64,000 nt of DNA from Halopseudomonas sabulinigri (GTDB taxonomy: Bacteria > Pseudomonadota > Gammaproteobacteria > Pseudomonadales > Pseudomonadaceae). Positions within the stretch are counted from its first letter, which is position 1. Each line of letters opens with the position of its first letter. The stretch is from contig DRHT01000031.1 in NCBI GenBank assembly GCA_011053055.1, positions 62,001-126,000 on the forward strand, given 5' to 3'. Position numbers and translations under genes: made by a program. Of the stretch, positions 34,554 through 44,010 are shown one piece after another. Under the pieces are notes generated by a model. The model was not told the DNA's origin. It saw only the letters and a list, made by a program, of their open reading frames with translations, and made no database searches.

Positions 34554-35960
34554 ATGAAAAGCGACATTCCCTCATCTCCCCCGATCAATGCACTGGATTT
34601 GCTGCTGGACGCCGTGTGTATGGTCAGTGCTGATGGCCGCTTCGTCTACGCCAGTGCTGCTTGCGAACGTGTTTTTGGCTACACCAGTGAAGAGTTAGCT
34701 GGCCGGGTGATGCTTGAATTGGTTCACGACGACGATGTGGCTGCAACATCGGCTACCGCAGAGCGCGTAATGCGCGGCGAGCAGATCACCCACTTCGAGA
34801 ACCGCTACGTGCGAAAAGACGGTCAGATAGCACATATCATGTGGTCTGCCCGCTGGTCTGAGGCGGACCAGTTACGCATCGCCGTTGCCCGTGACGTGAC
34901 CGAACAACGCCACGCTGAAGCCATGCGTGCTGCGGTGTACGCGATTTCTGAGGCAGCCAATCAGGTTGGCGACCTGACCGTCCTGTTTCAACGGATTCAT
35001 CATATTGTGCGCGACCTGCTGCCTGTTCAGCTGTTCAGCATCGCTCTTTACAACGCGAGCACAGCCACGCTCGATTTTCCTTACTGTGAGCAGGAAAGCG
35101 CATGCGACTTAACCTCAGATAATCAAGATCCCGTTTTACTGAGCGCGCGTATATTGAACAGTGCCCAGCCATTACTACTTACCCCCGCACAACAAGTGGA
35201 ACACCCCGTTGATTTAGGCTCCACCGCTACGCCACTGAATTGGCTCGGAGTACCCTTGATGGCACAGGGCAGCGTGCTAGGTGCCCTGCTGCTGCAGGGT
35301 GATCCAAACGGCCCGTATTACAACACCCGTGATCTGGATCTTTTGCAATACGTGTCCACCCAAATCACAGCCGCCATACAGCGCTCGCAACTGCAATCGC
35401 GGCTGCAATTTCAGTCTCATTACGACCAACTGACCGGCCTACCCAACCGGGCCTTGCTGCTCGACCGATTGGGTGTTGCCTTGGCGCGGGCCCAGCGCGA
35501 CAGGCACAGCATCGCCCTGCTTTATCTGGATATGGATAACTTCAAGCAGGTCAACGACAGTCTTGGGCACGATATGGGCGACCAACTACTGCGGGAGGCG
35601 GCCGAGCGATTAGCGGGTTGCGTACGCGCTTGCGACACCGTCGCCCGGATGGGCGGCGATGAGTTCGTGATACTGCTGGAAAACGTGCAGCGCAGCACCA
35701 GTGCAGAAGCTATCGCCAGCAAGGTTTGCCTTGCGCTCGGGCAAACCTATCAATTGGACGGGACCCGCATTAGCGGCGGTGCGAGTGTCGGCGTAGCACA
35801 GTATCCAGAGCATGCCGACGATGCCCAGCAACTAATTAAACAAGCCGATCAAGCCATGTATCGTGTTAAACAAAGTGGCGGCAATGGCCACCAGACCGCC
35901 TTTTCAGAAGCATCAATAGCAATGCCCCTGCAGTCACACCAACAAACACGTATGAGCTGA
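34554..35960 (+). CDS. PAS-GAF-GGDEF diguanylate cyclase, cytoplasmic
   Basis: 468 aa without TM segments. PAS about 10-115 ([30 protein letters not shown]), GAF-like about 135-280 ([32 protein letters not shown]), GGDEF about 290-455 with [13 protein letters not shown] and RACD as the inhibitory site; [19 protein letters not shown] is typical. Senses a soluble ligand or redox/oxygen cue. No EAL domain. Divergent from the MASE1 cyclase gene. Confidence 0.88.
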   Translation: MKSDIPSSPPINALDLLLDAVCMVSADGRFVYASAACERVFGYTSEELAGRVMLELVHDDDVAATSATAERVMRGEQITHFENRYVRKDGQIAHIMWSARWSEADQLRIAVARDVTEQRHAEAMRAAVYAISEAANQVGDLTVLFQRIHHIVRDLLPVQLFSIALYNASTATLDFPYCEQESACDLTSDNQDPVLLSARILNSAQPLLLTPAQQVEHPVDLGSTATPLNWLGVPLMAQGSVLGALLLQGDPNGPYYNTRDLDLLQYVSTQITAAIQRSQLQSRLQFQSHYDQLTGLPNRALLLDRLGVALARAQRDRHSIALLYLDMDNFKQVNDSLGHDMGDQLLREAAERLAGCVRACDTVARMGGDEFVILLENVQRSTSAEAIASKVCLALGQTYQLDGTRISGGASVGVAQYPEHADDAQQLIKQADQAMYRVKQSGGNGHQTAFSEASIAMPLQSHQQTRMS

Positions 35961-36116
35961 TGTAAAACACGCTTACCGATTCCAATGCGCCAAACTCGCA
36001 GGGAACCATAACCGACCGCCAGCGCCTAAACAGGAACAAATTCCACTTTTGTTCAGGCTCGCGCGGATCAACCACTTCCAGCAGCCCGACGATCTCATCT
36101 CACTCAGGGTAATGGA

Positions 36117-37103
36117 ATGCCGAAAACATCTGCAGTCCCCCGTTCCACCAATCCACAGCCCGAACTGCGCGGTGATGAAACCTTCTACATAGTGCTCAAT
36201 ACGGGCTCCGGTAAGCACCAAGGTGACGAGGTGCAAGACAGTATCAGCAAAGTGCTGAATGCTGCGGGCCGTCAATTCAAGCTGCTCAAAGTCAAAGGGG
36301 GTGACGGCTTGGCTGCAGCAGCACAACAAGCCGTGGAGCTAGCCAAAGCCAATCGAGGCGTAGTGGTTGCCGCCGGCGGTGACGGCACTCTAAATGCCGT
36401 TAGCAACGCGGTGCTGGGTACCGGCCTGCCGTTTGCTATTTTGCCGCAAGGTACCTTCAATTATTTCGGTCGTACCTATGGCATTTCGCAGGATACGGAA
36501 ACCGCTACCCGCTGCATGCTCGACGCGGTAATCCAGCCGGTGCAGGTCGGCATGCTCAACGACAAGGTATTTTTGGTGAACGCCAGCCTGGGTTTGTATC
36601 CCACGCTGCTGGAAGACCGGGAGAGTTATAAGCAGCGCTACGGTCGCAGTCGCTGGGTGGCACTATGGTCGGCCATGGTCACGCTGTTTCGTGCCCATCG
36701 CCAGCTTTCGGTGCAGCTCGATTTTGAAGGCAAAACCCGTACTTTGCGCACCCAGACGATTGTCGTGGGTAACAATTCGCTGCAACTCGAGCATATTGGC
36801 GTGCATGAAGAGGTCGAGCTACAGCGCGATCATCTGGTCGCGATGACCGCCAAACCACTCAGTACTCTCGCACTCTACGGGCTTGTCGCGCGTGGGCTGC
36901 TCAGCCGCATGGGTGAAGCGGACAATCTAATCAGCTTCGGCTTCAAGAAGATGACAGTACGCTTGGGCCCAGCCCGCAAACGCATCAAAGTGGCAATGGA
37001 TGGCGAAATATTCTGGTTGCGTGCGCCGCTAGAGTTTCGCGTGCCTGAAGAATACTTGCCGTTGCTGGTGCCTCGCGACGACGCACAACGGGAGCGCGCA
37101 TGA
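36117..37103 (+). CDS. Diacylglycerol/sphingosine kinase-family lipid kinase
   Basis: 328-aa YegS/DagK-family kinase. Nucleotide-binding VVVAAGGDGTLNAVSNAV (GGDGT loop, about 80-100), then LPFAILPQGTFNYFGRTYGI with the family's P-x-G-T-x-N pattern. FLVNASLGLYPTL begins the C-terminal beta-sandwich. Probably phosphorylates a diacylglycerol-type lipid. Overlaps the next phosphoesterase gene by four bases (ATGA), an operon. Confidence 0.85.
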   Translation: MPKTSAVPRSTNPQPELRGDETFYIVLNTGSGKHQGDEVQDSISKVLNAAGRQFKLLKVKGGDGLAAAAQQAVELAKANRGVVVAAGGDGTLNAVSNAVLGTGLPFAILPQGTFNYFGRTYGISQDTETATRCMLDAVIQPVQVGMLNDKVFLVNASLGLYPTLLEDRESYKQRYGRSRWVALWSAMVTLFRAHRQLSVQLDFEGKTRTLRTQTIVVGNNSLQLEHIGVHEEVELQRDHLVAMTAKPLSTLALYGLVARGLLSRMGEADNLISFGFKKMTVRLGPARKRIKVAMDGEIFWLRAPLEFRVPEEYLPLLVPRDDAQRERA

Positions 37104-37909
37104 CGTGTTTACTGCATATTTCAGACCCGCATTTTGGCACCGAGCAAAGTAAGGTTCCCGCCGCGCTGTTGCGCCTGGCACAGCAACACCAGCCTGATCA
37201 CATTCTGCTCAGCGGCGACATCACGCAACGTGCGCGACCTAGCCAGTTCGCCGCCGCGCGCGCCTTCACCGACCTCTTGCCAGCGCCGGTGCTGACCGTG
37301 CCCGGCAATCATGACATTCCGTTGATCATTAATGTGTTCGCCCGGCTGTTTTATCCCTATCGTAATTACGCAAGGGAGTTTGGACAGGAGCTGGAACCGG
37401 TACTGGAGACAGAGCAGCTACTGGTGGTCTGCGTCAATTCAACCAAACCGGCGCGGCACAAAAACGGCGAGGTAACAGCAGCGCAGATAGCCCGGGTTGC
37501 ACAGCGCCTGAGACAGGCGAAACCGGGACAACTGCGTATTGTCATGCAGCACCATCCGGTACGTGCCATCGAGGAATCAGACCAGTCCAACCTGCTGATC
37601 GGCCGAGCGCAGGCGATTCCGGAATGGGTGGATGCGGGGCTCGATTTGCTGCTTGCCGGGCATATTCATCTGCCTTACATACGCCCTCTGACCGGGCAAC
37701 ACAGCCCCCGCACCGGCTGGACGGCGCAAGCAGGCACTGCGGTATCGCAACGAGTACGTGGCAGTATTCCCAACTCGGTAAACCTGATACGCCATGGGTG
37801 CCACGAGGGTCTACATGAGTGCAGCGTCGAGCGCTGGGATTACGCTGAGCAAGCCGATGAATTCCAATTATTTAGCCAAACCGATCTGGCGTTGCACCGG
37901 AGCGACTAA
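37100..37909 (+). CDS. Calcineurin-like metallophosphoesterase
   Basis: 269 aa with the complete dinuclear metal site: LHISDPHFG (DxH), LLSGDITQRA (GD), TVPGNHDIP (GNHD), MQHHPVRA (HH) and LLAGHIHLPY (GHxH). Belongs with CpdA/Icc-type class III phosphodiesterases by motif order; substrate could be a cyclic nucleotide or a phospholipid headgroup. Coupled to the lipid kinase upstream and three bases from the extensin-like gene downstream. Confidence 0.87.
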   Translation: MTCLLHISDPHFGTEQSKVPAALLRLAQQHQPDHILLSGDITQRARPSQFAAARAFTDLLPAPVLTVPGNHDIPLIINVFARLFYPYRNYAREFGQELEPVLETEQLLVVCVNSTKPARHKNGEVTAAQIARVAQRLRQAKPGQLRIVMQHHPVRAIEESDQSNLLIGRAQAIPEWVDAGLDLLLAGHIHLPYIRPLTGQHSPRTGWTAQAGTAVSQRVRGSIPNSVNLIRHGCHEGLHECSVERWDYAEQADEFQLFSQTDLALHRSD

Positions 37910-37912
37910 GGC

Positions 37913-38632
37913 ATGCGCCTGTTCCAATCTGGTTTTAATGCCTTTTTGTGCCTGCTACTGCTGCTAATCCTGTTCGCATTACTGCAACCATGGTGGAGCC
38001 TTCCTCCCGAATGGAACCCGCGCACACCAATCAGCTTGAATGACCCCGTCACGCCGGTCACTCGCTGGAAACTGCAGCAGTTACGAAACACGCCTCAAGA
38101 GTGCCTCGCATTGCTTGATAGTGCTGCCGACGACTCCCTAAAGCACACGCCCTTAGCGGATTACACTCCCGTTAAAGGCTGCCCACTGAGCAATGTGGTG
38201 CGTATAGAGCGGACCAGTGTGGGCTTCAATGCGCCCTTCACGTTAACCTGCCCGGTCGCAGTCAGTTGGTTGATGTTTGAGCGCCAGCGCTTGCAGCCCT
38301 TAGCCGAGCAACACCTGGGCTCTCCCCTGGCCCGGATCGAACACTTCGGCACCTTTGCCTGCCGCAACATTTATCACCGCGAAAATGCGCGGCGCAGCGA
38401 GCACGCCAGCGCAGCCGCTTTCGATGTGGCTGGTTTTACTACCCGCAGCGGCGTGCAGGTCAGCGTACTCAAGGACTGGAGCAACCAGGCGGCCGCCAAC
38501 AAATCGCTATTTCTGCACGAGGCTCACGACGCCGCCTGCGATTACTTCGGCACCGTTCTGGGTCCAGACTACAACGCCCCACACGCCAATCATTTTCATC
38601 TCGACAACCGCAACTTCGGCTACTGCCGCTAA
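37913..38632 (+). CDS. Extensin-family (pfam06904-like) periplasmic protein
   Basis: 239 aa with an N-terminal signal anchor (FLCLLLLLILFALLQPW). Extensin-like C-terminal domain: GFNAPFTLTCPVAV, HFGTFACRNIYHREN, SEHASAAAFDVAGF and HANHFHLDN. The HxxxxxxxD...HxH arrangement resembles LAS-type zinc peptidases, so it may cut peptidoglycan peptides; four Cys suggest disulfides. Third gene of the lipid kinase-phosphoesterase operon. Confidence 0.82.
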   Translation: MRLFQSGFNAFLCLLLLLILFALLQPWWSLPPEWNPRTPISLNDPVTPVTRWKLQQLRNTPQECLALLDSAADDSLKHTPLADYTPVKGCPLSNVVRIERTSVGFNAPFTLTCPVAVSWLMFERQRLQPLAEQHLGSPLARIEHFGTFACRNIYHRENARRSEHASAAAFDVAGFTTRSGVQVSVLKDWSNQAAANKSLFLHEAHDAACDYFGTVLGPDYNAPHANHFHLDNRNFGYCR

Positions 38633-38730
38633 CAGCTGTCGCACCGGTGTGTTGCAGTGCCAGCCATTGTTGCCGGCCCTACCCGACCGTTAAACTGCGC
38701 GCCTATCCTGCATCTCTGCCGCGGAGCCTC

Positions 38731-39513
38731 ATGTCTGATCTGTCGCTGTACCAACTCGCCTTGATTGGTCTGATTTTCGTCTGGAGCGGGTTTGTGCGCT
38801 CAGGTCTGGGTTTTGGCGGCGCAGTACTCTCGCTGCCCTTTTTGCTGTTGGTAGACAACGATCCGCTGGTATTTCTACCGCTGATTGCAGCGCATCTACT
38901 GATATTCTCTTCGCTCACTATTTTCATGAACAACCGCAAGCGTGCGCCCCAAACCGATGGCCAGGCGCGCGAAAGCACCGTGGACTGGCGTTACCTGTGG
39001 CGCATGCTGGGCATTATGATAGTGCCGAAAATGATCGGCGTGCTGGGCTTGCTGACCCTGCCAGCCAGTGTGATGAGCATCATCATTTTTTGCATTGTCG
39101 GCGCCTATTCAGTCTCCTACATTCTCAACCGGCCCTTTCGCAGCAACAGCAAGGTCGTGGATACCCTGTTTCTGATGCTCGGCGGTTACGTCAGCGGTAC
39201 CTCATTAATCGGTGCGCCGCTGATCATCGCCGTAGCGGCGCAACATGTGGCCAAAGAGAAACTGCGGGATACCCTGTTCGCGCTCTGGTTCATTCTGGTT
39301 GCCATCAAGATGGCTGCCTTCATCTACGCCGAAGTCGACCTGCAGCTGATCCACCATCTGTGGTTGCTGCCCTGCGTCACAGTGGGTCATTTCATCGGCC
39401 TGCGCTTCCACGACCATATGCTCAAAGGTGAGACCAGCAAGTTCTTTCGCATGCTGGGCATTACCCTGTTGGTAATCAGCTGCATCGGTCTGTGGCAAAT
39501 ACTCGCGGCTTAA
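38731..39513 (+). CDS. TauE/SafE-family membrane transporter
   Basis: 260 aa from MSDLSLYQLALIGLIF (ATG 38731); the 28 upstream codons in the track precede a weak ribosome site (CGGAG) and are rejected. About seven TM helices; SGFVRSGLGFGGAVLSLPFLLL is the N-terminal repeat signature, and LFLMLGGYVSGTSLIGAPLII the second. Exports sulfite or sulfonates in known members; exact substrate unknown. Not obviously in an operon with the upstream extensin-like gene (98-base gap). Confidence 0.85.
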   Translation: MSDLSLYQLALIGLIFVWSGFVRSGLGFGGAVLSLPFLLLVDNDPLVFLPLIAAHLLIFSSLTIFMNNRKRAPQTDGQARESTVDWRYLWRMLGIMIVPKMIGVLGLLTLPASVMSIIIFCIVGAYSVSYILNRPFRSNSKVVDTLFLMLGGYVSGTSLIGAPLIIAVAAQHVAKEKLRDTLFALWFILVAIKMAAFIYAEVDLQLIHHLWLLPCVTVGHFIGLRFHDHMLKGETSKFFRMLGITLLVISCIGLWQILAA

Positions 39514-39573
39514 AGAAAAACCGCAAGAACGGTCTATGCTGGTTTAACTCGACACTCTGCCAGGAGCCAATCC

Positions 39574-40179
39574 ATGACCAGCCTGACGCTCTACACCAAC
39601 CCACAATCACGCGGGCGCATCGCCCACTGGATGCTGGAAGAGACCGGCACGCCCTACGAAACCGTATGGCTCGAATATGGCGAGCAAATGAAGAGCCCCG
39701 ATTACCTGGCAATCAATCCGATGGGCAAGGTACCCGCGCTGGTACACGGCTCCGTGGTCGTGACCGAGTGTGCGGCCATTTGCGCCTATCTAGCCGATCG
39801 ATTCCCGGCAAACCACCTGGCACCAGCGGTGGACGATCCGCGCCGCGCCACCTATTTGCGCTGGTTATTTTTCGCCGCCGGACCCTTGGAAACCGCCGTA
39901 ACGGCAAAGTCCCTAGGCTGGGAAGTGCCTGAAGGCCGCAGCCAGATGGCCGGGTTTGGCAGCTATGCTGACGTCCTCAATGCCATAGAGAGCGCCCTGC
40001 AGGTCGGCCCTTGGCTGTGCGGCGAACTGTTCACCGCTGCCGATGTGTATATTGCGTCTCAGCTTGGCTGGGGCATGATGTTCGAGAGCATTGAAAAGCG
40101 CTCGGTCTTTGAGCGCTACGTCGAACGCGCCTATGCACGCCCCGCTAATATCGAATCAGATCGACTCAACAACCTTTAA
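39574..40179 (+). CDS. Glutathione S-transferase
   Basis: 201 aa. N-terminal thioredoxin-like domain TLYTNPQSRGRIAHWMLEE with GKVPALVHGSVVVTECAAIC (cis-Pro and the Glu-Cys/Ser glutathione contact), then a helical C-terminal domain (LCGELFTAADVYIASQLGWG). Ser or Asn in NPQSRG replaces the catalytic Tyr/Cys of other classes. AGGAGCC before ATG. Substrate unknown. Confidence 0.87.
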   Translation: MTSLTLYTNPQSRGRIAHWMLEETGTPYETVWLEYGEQMKSPDYLAINPMGKVPALVHGSVVVTECAAICAYLADRFPANHLAPAVDDPRRATYLRWLFFAAGPLETAVTAKSLGWEVPEGRSQMAGFGSYADVLNAIESALQVGPWLCGELFTAADVYIASQLGWGMMFESIEKRSVFERYVERAYARPANIESDRLNNL

Positions 40180-40187
40180 CCCGCCGA

Positions 40188-41630
40188 TCAACCAACCAGG
40201 CTCTGCTCGCTTAAGTCATGTTCGTCCCGATAGCGGATTCGCACTGTTTTGAAACGCAGGTCCACTGTCAGGTGGCAGTAGTGTTCGCCATGCCGCCAGG
40301 CCATGGCGACGCTGCTATCGTTGGAATAGTTCAGTTCGAAGCGGCCATCGAAGGCTGGGTAATTGCTACGAAAACGCATCAATTTCAACAGCCGTTGAAC
40401 CACCGGTTGCTCTATCGCGTCATCCACCTCTGACAAACTGTAATAGTGGCGATTAATATCGCGTAGCTCACCACTTTCACGCATCAGCTCTTCATCGTTA
40501 CAGCCTGCCAGCAAACCGACGTAATACACTTGCGGAATGCCGGGGCAAAAAAACTGGATTGCGCGTGCGGCGATGTAGGCGTCGTCGTTCTGCATCAATG
40601 CATCGTAGAAGGTACAGGTGAGCTGATAGATGGCACCTACGCTGTTCACCCTGGCCGCCGAGCGACGCAGGATCGGGTCGGCGCTGCGCTCGTTGATGTT
40701 ATCGATCAAACCTTTAATCTTGTCATCCGGCAGCACGCCCTCGACATCAGGAATGCAGATGCCGTCGTGCGTATCCAGCACGGTGATCATGTTGCGGGGG
40801 CACATGCGCAACCAGTTTTTCAGGTAGGTACTGTTGGCATCCAGCAGTGAATAGAGCATCAACGGCGGCAGCGCGAAACCGTAAGGATGCATGTTGCGCC
40901 GGCCGATGGCGTATTGAAAACTGGTGTGATCGTGCACCTCAGGTAGGCACTCTGCACCATGGCGTAGCGCTACGTCGTTGATCCATTCGAGGATACGATA
41001 GACATCTGGCTCAACCAGAAAGCAACTGGTCCCGATGCGCTTGGTGGTGTAGCCAAAGGCATCCAGACGCAGCAGTTTTACGCCGCGCTCGGTGAGAAAA
41101 CGGATGTAGTCTTCCATCAACTCATAAGTGAGCGGCGATTCGTAATTCAGGTCAATCTGCCGTTCGGTGAAAGTACACCAGACCCGCCCGGTGCTGCCGT
41201 CAGCAAAGGTCACGTCGCGAAAGGGTTCTTTCTCCTTACGGATATGAATCTTGGCCAGATCATCCGGGGTGATTTCACCGAAGCGCTCAACGTGCACAAA
41301 CAGCTCGGCATACTTTGACTCAAAGCCCTTACCCACAAAGTCGAGAAACTCTACTGACTCGTCAGAGATGTGATTGACGGTCAGATCGCAGCACAGGTCA
41401 TAGTCGGCTGCCAGCCGCTCAATATCGGTCCAATCTCCAAACTCCGGGTCCACTTCTTTGTGCGTCAGTGGCGAAAAACCGCCGTCGGCATTCGAGGGAA
41501 AGAACGGCAGTATATGCACGCCACCAATGGCATCAGACAGATGCTTGTTAAGGGTGGCGTGCAGATCCTTGAGATTATTACCAATACGGTTGGGATAGCA
41601 GATCAGTTGCACGGCGTTGCGGAGCGGCAT
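40188..41630 (-). CDS. GH13_18 sugar phosphorylase (sucrose or glucosylglycerol phosphorylase)
   Basis: 480 aa from ATG 41630 (MPLRNAVQLICYPNRIGNN), with AAGGAT eight bases upstream; the listed start at 41669 is rejected. GH13 subfamily 18 barrel: GGVHILPFFPSNADGGFSPL, catalytic Asp in LLRLDAFGYT, acid/base Glu in CLPEVHDH, third Asp in VLDTHDGI. No signal peptide. Family members phosphorolyse sucrose, sucrose-6-phosphate, glucosylglycerate or glucosylglycerol; I recall a glucosylglycerol enzyme from Marinobacter. The acceptor cannot be told from sequence by eye. No sugar transporter or kinase is adjacent, which is unusual for a catabolic sucrose enzyme. Confidence 0.82.
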   Translation of the reverse strand: MPLRNAVQLICYPNRIGNNLKDLHATLNKHLSDAIGGVHILPFFPSNADGGFSPLTHKEVDPEFGDWTDIERLAADYDLCCDLTVNHISDESVEFLDFVGKGFESKYAELFVHVERFGEITPDDLAKIHIRKEKEPFRDVTFADGSTGRVWCTFTERQIDLNYESPLTYELMEDYIRFLTERGVKLLRLDAFGYTTKRIGTSCFLVEPDVYRILEWINDVALRHGAECLPEVHDHTSFQYAIGRRNMHPYGFALPPLMLYSLLDANSTYLKNWLRMCPRNMITVLDTHDGICIPDVEGVLPDDKIKGLIDNINERSADPILRRSAARVNSVGAIYQLTCTFYDALMQNDDAYIAARAIQFFCPGIPQVYYVGLLAGCNDEELMRESGELRDINRHYYSLSEVDDAIEQPVVQRLLKLMRFRSNYPAFDGRFELNYSNDSSVAMAWRHGEHYCHLTVDLRFKTVRIRYRDEHDLSEQSLVG

Positions 41631-41731
41631 AGACAATATCCTTGCACAAAGAGTAAATCCCGGCTGCACATCACCTTAGTCGGGTAACCCTGCTCCTGCA
41701 AAAACCGCGCCTCGGTCAGGCCGAAAGCCTG

Positions 41732-42952
41732 CTACGCCTCGCCGTGCAACGGATGCCGCGACTCATGGCGACGCGCCAGCCAGTAAAGCAGCAGACCGCC
41801 GAGCGCCGTTGCAGCACCCACATAACCGGTCGAGGTCCAACCAAAACCAGCAACAATGGCCATGCCGCCAAGCCAAGGTCCGAGCGCATTGGCGATGTTG
41901 AAGGCGGCGTGATGCGCCGAGGCCGCCAGCGTCTGCGCATCAGCCGCCACATCCATCAAACGAGTTTGCAACGGCGGCGATAGCGCCACCATGCTACCCA
42001 CTGCCACAGAGGCCAGCAGGATGCTCCACATGGCCTGCGCCGCCAACGGAAACAGCAGCAGGACTACGGTGCTCCAAACCAGTACCACACCCACTGCGCG
42101 AAACTGCAGACGCTCGAACAACCAGCCGCCCACCAGATTACCGAGAATCGCACCCACGCCAAACGCCGCCATTGCCAGCGGCACCATAGCGCGAGGCACT
42201 TTGGTGACATCCAACAGCGTCATCGCCAAATAGCTGAACACGCAGAACATACCAGCAAAGCCAATGGCGCCAATACCTAGCGCGAACCAGACCTGAGGCC
42301 GACGAAAAGCCTGCAACTCAGTCAATGGATTGCTGGGTTTGTGTTGTGCTTCAAGCGGTACAAAGATCGCTACCATCACGATCGTCAACAGCGCGATCAC
42401 GGCCACCGCGACAAAGGCATAACGCCAACTGATCGACTGCCCCAACATGGTTGCCAATGGGTTACCAATTAGAATGGCCACGGTCAGGCCCAGCATAACC
42501 TGACTGACCGCGGCAGCACGTTTGTTCGGCGCGACCAAAGACGCAGCTACCAAGGCGGCAACACCAAAATAGGCACCGTGCGGCAGGCCCGCGATAAAAC
42601 GCGCCACCATCAAGCTGTGATACCCCGGCGCCAGCGCGCTACCCACATTGCCGACGGCAAAAAAAGCCATCAACAGCAGCAACAAATTACGCCGGCGCAA
42701 GCGCGCGCCAAAAATCGCCAACACCGGCGCACCTACCATCACGCCGATGGCGTAAGTACTGATAACGTGGCCGACCTGCGGTTCGCTGACTTGCAGGTCA
42801 GCAGCCATATCCGGCATCAGACCCATGATCACGAATTCGCCGGTGCCTATGGCAAAGCCGCCGATCGCCAGCGCCAACAAAATCAGCCAGGAAGCTACCT
42901 TGGCCGGCACCTCCGTAGTGGGGGCATAGGTTTCCAGCGATGAATCCGACAT
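41732..42952 (-). CDS. MFS transporter (AraJ/sugar-efflux type)
   Basis: 406 aa, twelve TM helices. GTGEFVIMGLMPDMAADLQV is the TM1 region and GARLRRRNLLLLLM the loop 2-3 motif of DHA1-family exporters such as AraJ/SotB/NepI; MVGAPVLAIFGAR and FIAGLPHGAYFGVAALVAAS are further hallmarks. Likely exports a small molecule (sugar, nucleoside or drug). Same strand as, and 101 bases upstream of, the GH13_18 gene, so the pair may be co-transcribed. Confidence 0.88.
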   Translation of the reverse strand: MSDSSLETYAPTTEVPAKVASWLILLALAIGGFAIGTGEFVIMGLMPDMAADLQVSEPQVGHVISTYAIGVMVGAPVLAIFGARLRRRNLLLLLMAFFAVGNVGSALAPGYHSLMVARFIAGLPHGAYFGVAALVAASLVAPNKRAAAVSQVMLGLTVAILIGNPLATMLGQSISWRYAFVAVAVIALLTIVMVAIFVPLEAQHKPSNPLTELQAFRRPQVWFALGIGAIGFAGMFCVFSYLAMTLLDVTKVPRAMVPLAMAAFGVGAILGNLVGGWLFERLQFRAVGVVLVWSTVVLLLFPLAAQAMWSILLASVAVGSMVALSPPLQTRLMDVAADAQTLAASAHHAAFNIANALGPWLGGMAIVAGFGWTSTGYVGAATALGGLLLYWLARRHESRHPLHGEA

Positions 42953-43183
42953 GCAGTTTTCCTGTCAGGGAGTTAGCAAAGCCGCCGATTATTCGCCCTT
43001 TGCCCGCTTGGGTGAACCCATGCGTGAAAGATTCGGCAATAATTTGCGCAATCAGCTAGAAAACCGTCTATTTTGTCGCTTTAGGGACACTAGCACAGGT
43101 CATCTTGCGGTGGACGGTGGCCTGAAGCTCGGCAACCTCAGGCAATCCGGTATGCTGGCGGCACTGAATCGGGAATCTGCCGC

Positions 43184-43639
43184 ATGTGGGAGCTAACAAG
43201 TTACGCTGGACTCTTTCTGATTGCATTTGGCGCCGCCACCGTGCTGCCTGCACAATCAGAATTCGCCTTGGTCGCCATGCTACTGCAAGGTCATTACCCG
43301 ACCTCGATGCTGTTGCTGGTCGCCACCGCCGGCAACGTGCTGGGCGCAGTATTGAACTGGGTGCTGGGCACCTACATTGAGAAACTGCAGCACAAGCGCT
43401 GGTTCCCGTTAAAACCCAAACAACTGCACCGCGCGCAGGCTACCTATCACCGCTGGGGCTACTGGTCGCTGTTGATGAGCTGGGCACCCTTTATCGGTGA
43501 TCCGCTGACCATAGTTGCTGGGTTAATGCGCGAACCCTTGTGGCGTTTCGTTTTGATTGTGACCCTGGCCAAGGGCGGCCGCTACCTACTGCTGGCCGCT
43601 ATTACGCTTGGCTGGGTTCCTGCCGACGCAGCGGGCTAA
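43184..43639 (+). CDS. YqaA-like DedA/SNARE-associated small membrane protein
   Basis: 151 aa with about four TM or re-entrant segments. AATVLPAQSEFALVAMLLQG, ATAGNVLGAVLNWVLGTYIE and SWAPFIGDPLTIVAGLMR are YqaA/DedA signatures. DedA relatives carry lipid phosphates across membranes; YqaA itself is uncharacterised. Start ATG 43184 follows GGGAAT. Convergent with the VF530 gene nine bases away. Confidence 0.85.
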   Translation: MWELTSYAGLFLIAFGAATVLPAQSEFALVAMLLQGHYPTSMLLLVATAGNVLGAVLNWVLGTYIEKLQHKRWFPLKPKQLHRAQATYHRWGYWSLLMSWAPFIGDPLTIVAGLMREPLWRFVLIVTLAKGGRYLLLAAITLGWVPADAAG

Positions 43640-43647
43640 TCAGCCTG

Positions 43648-43878
43648 TTAGCGCAACGACTCGATGTACAGCGACTCAACTTTGGTCCGCGCCCAGGGCG
43701 TTTTACGCAGGAATGTCAGGCTGGATTTAACGCTCGGCTGGCTGATAAAACAGTTGATGGGAATGCGCCGCGACAGCTCCTCCCAGCCAAACCGCTCAAC
43801 CAACGCCTCGACAATCGCCTTGAGTGTTATTCCGTGCAACGGGTCTGTGTGTTTGATTTCGCTGGGTTCTTGCGGCAT
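43648..43878 (-). CDS. VF530 family DNA-binding-like small protein
   Basis: 76 aa. DPLHGITLKAIVEALVERFG and PSVKSSLTFLRKTPWARTKVE are the conserved core of VF530 (DUF2132), whose fold I recall as a small winged or helical, probably DNA-binding, domain. No known role. Full length and single-gene. Confidence 0.85.
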   Translation of the reverse strand: MPQEPSEIKHTDPLHGITLKAIVEALVERFGWEELSRRIPINCFISQPSVKSSLTFLRKTPWARTKVESLYIESLR

Positions 43879-44010
43879 GACGGCATCCTGATTAAGCGGT
43901 ATCCGCCCAAGCGCGCTGAGCGCGGGCGCGAAAGCCTGTATTCTACCCGCAGCTCGCCGCTTGCCCAGCCCCGGCGCGACAATTTAGCCCCGCAGCAGAT
44001 GGAACAGTAG

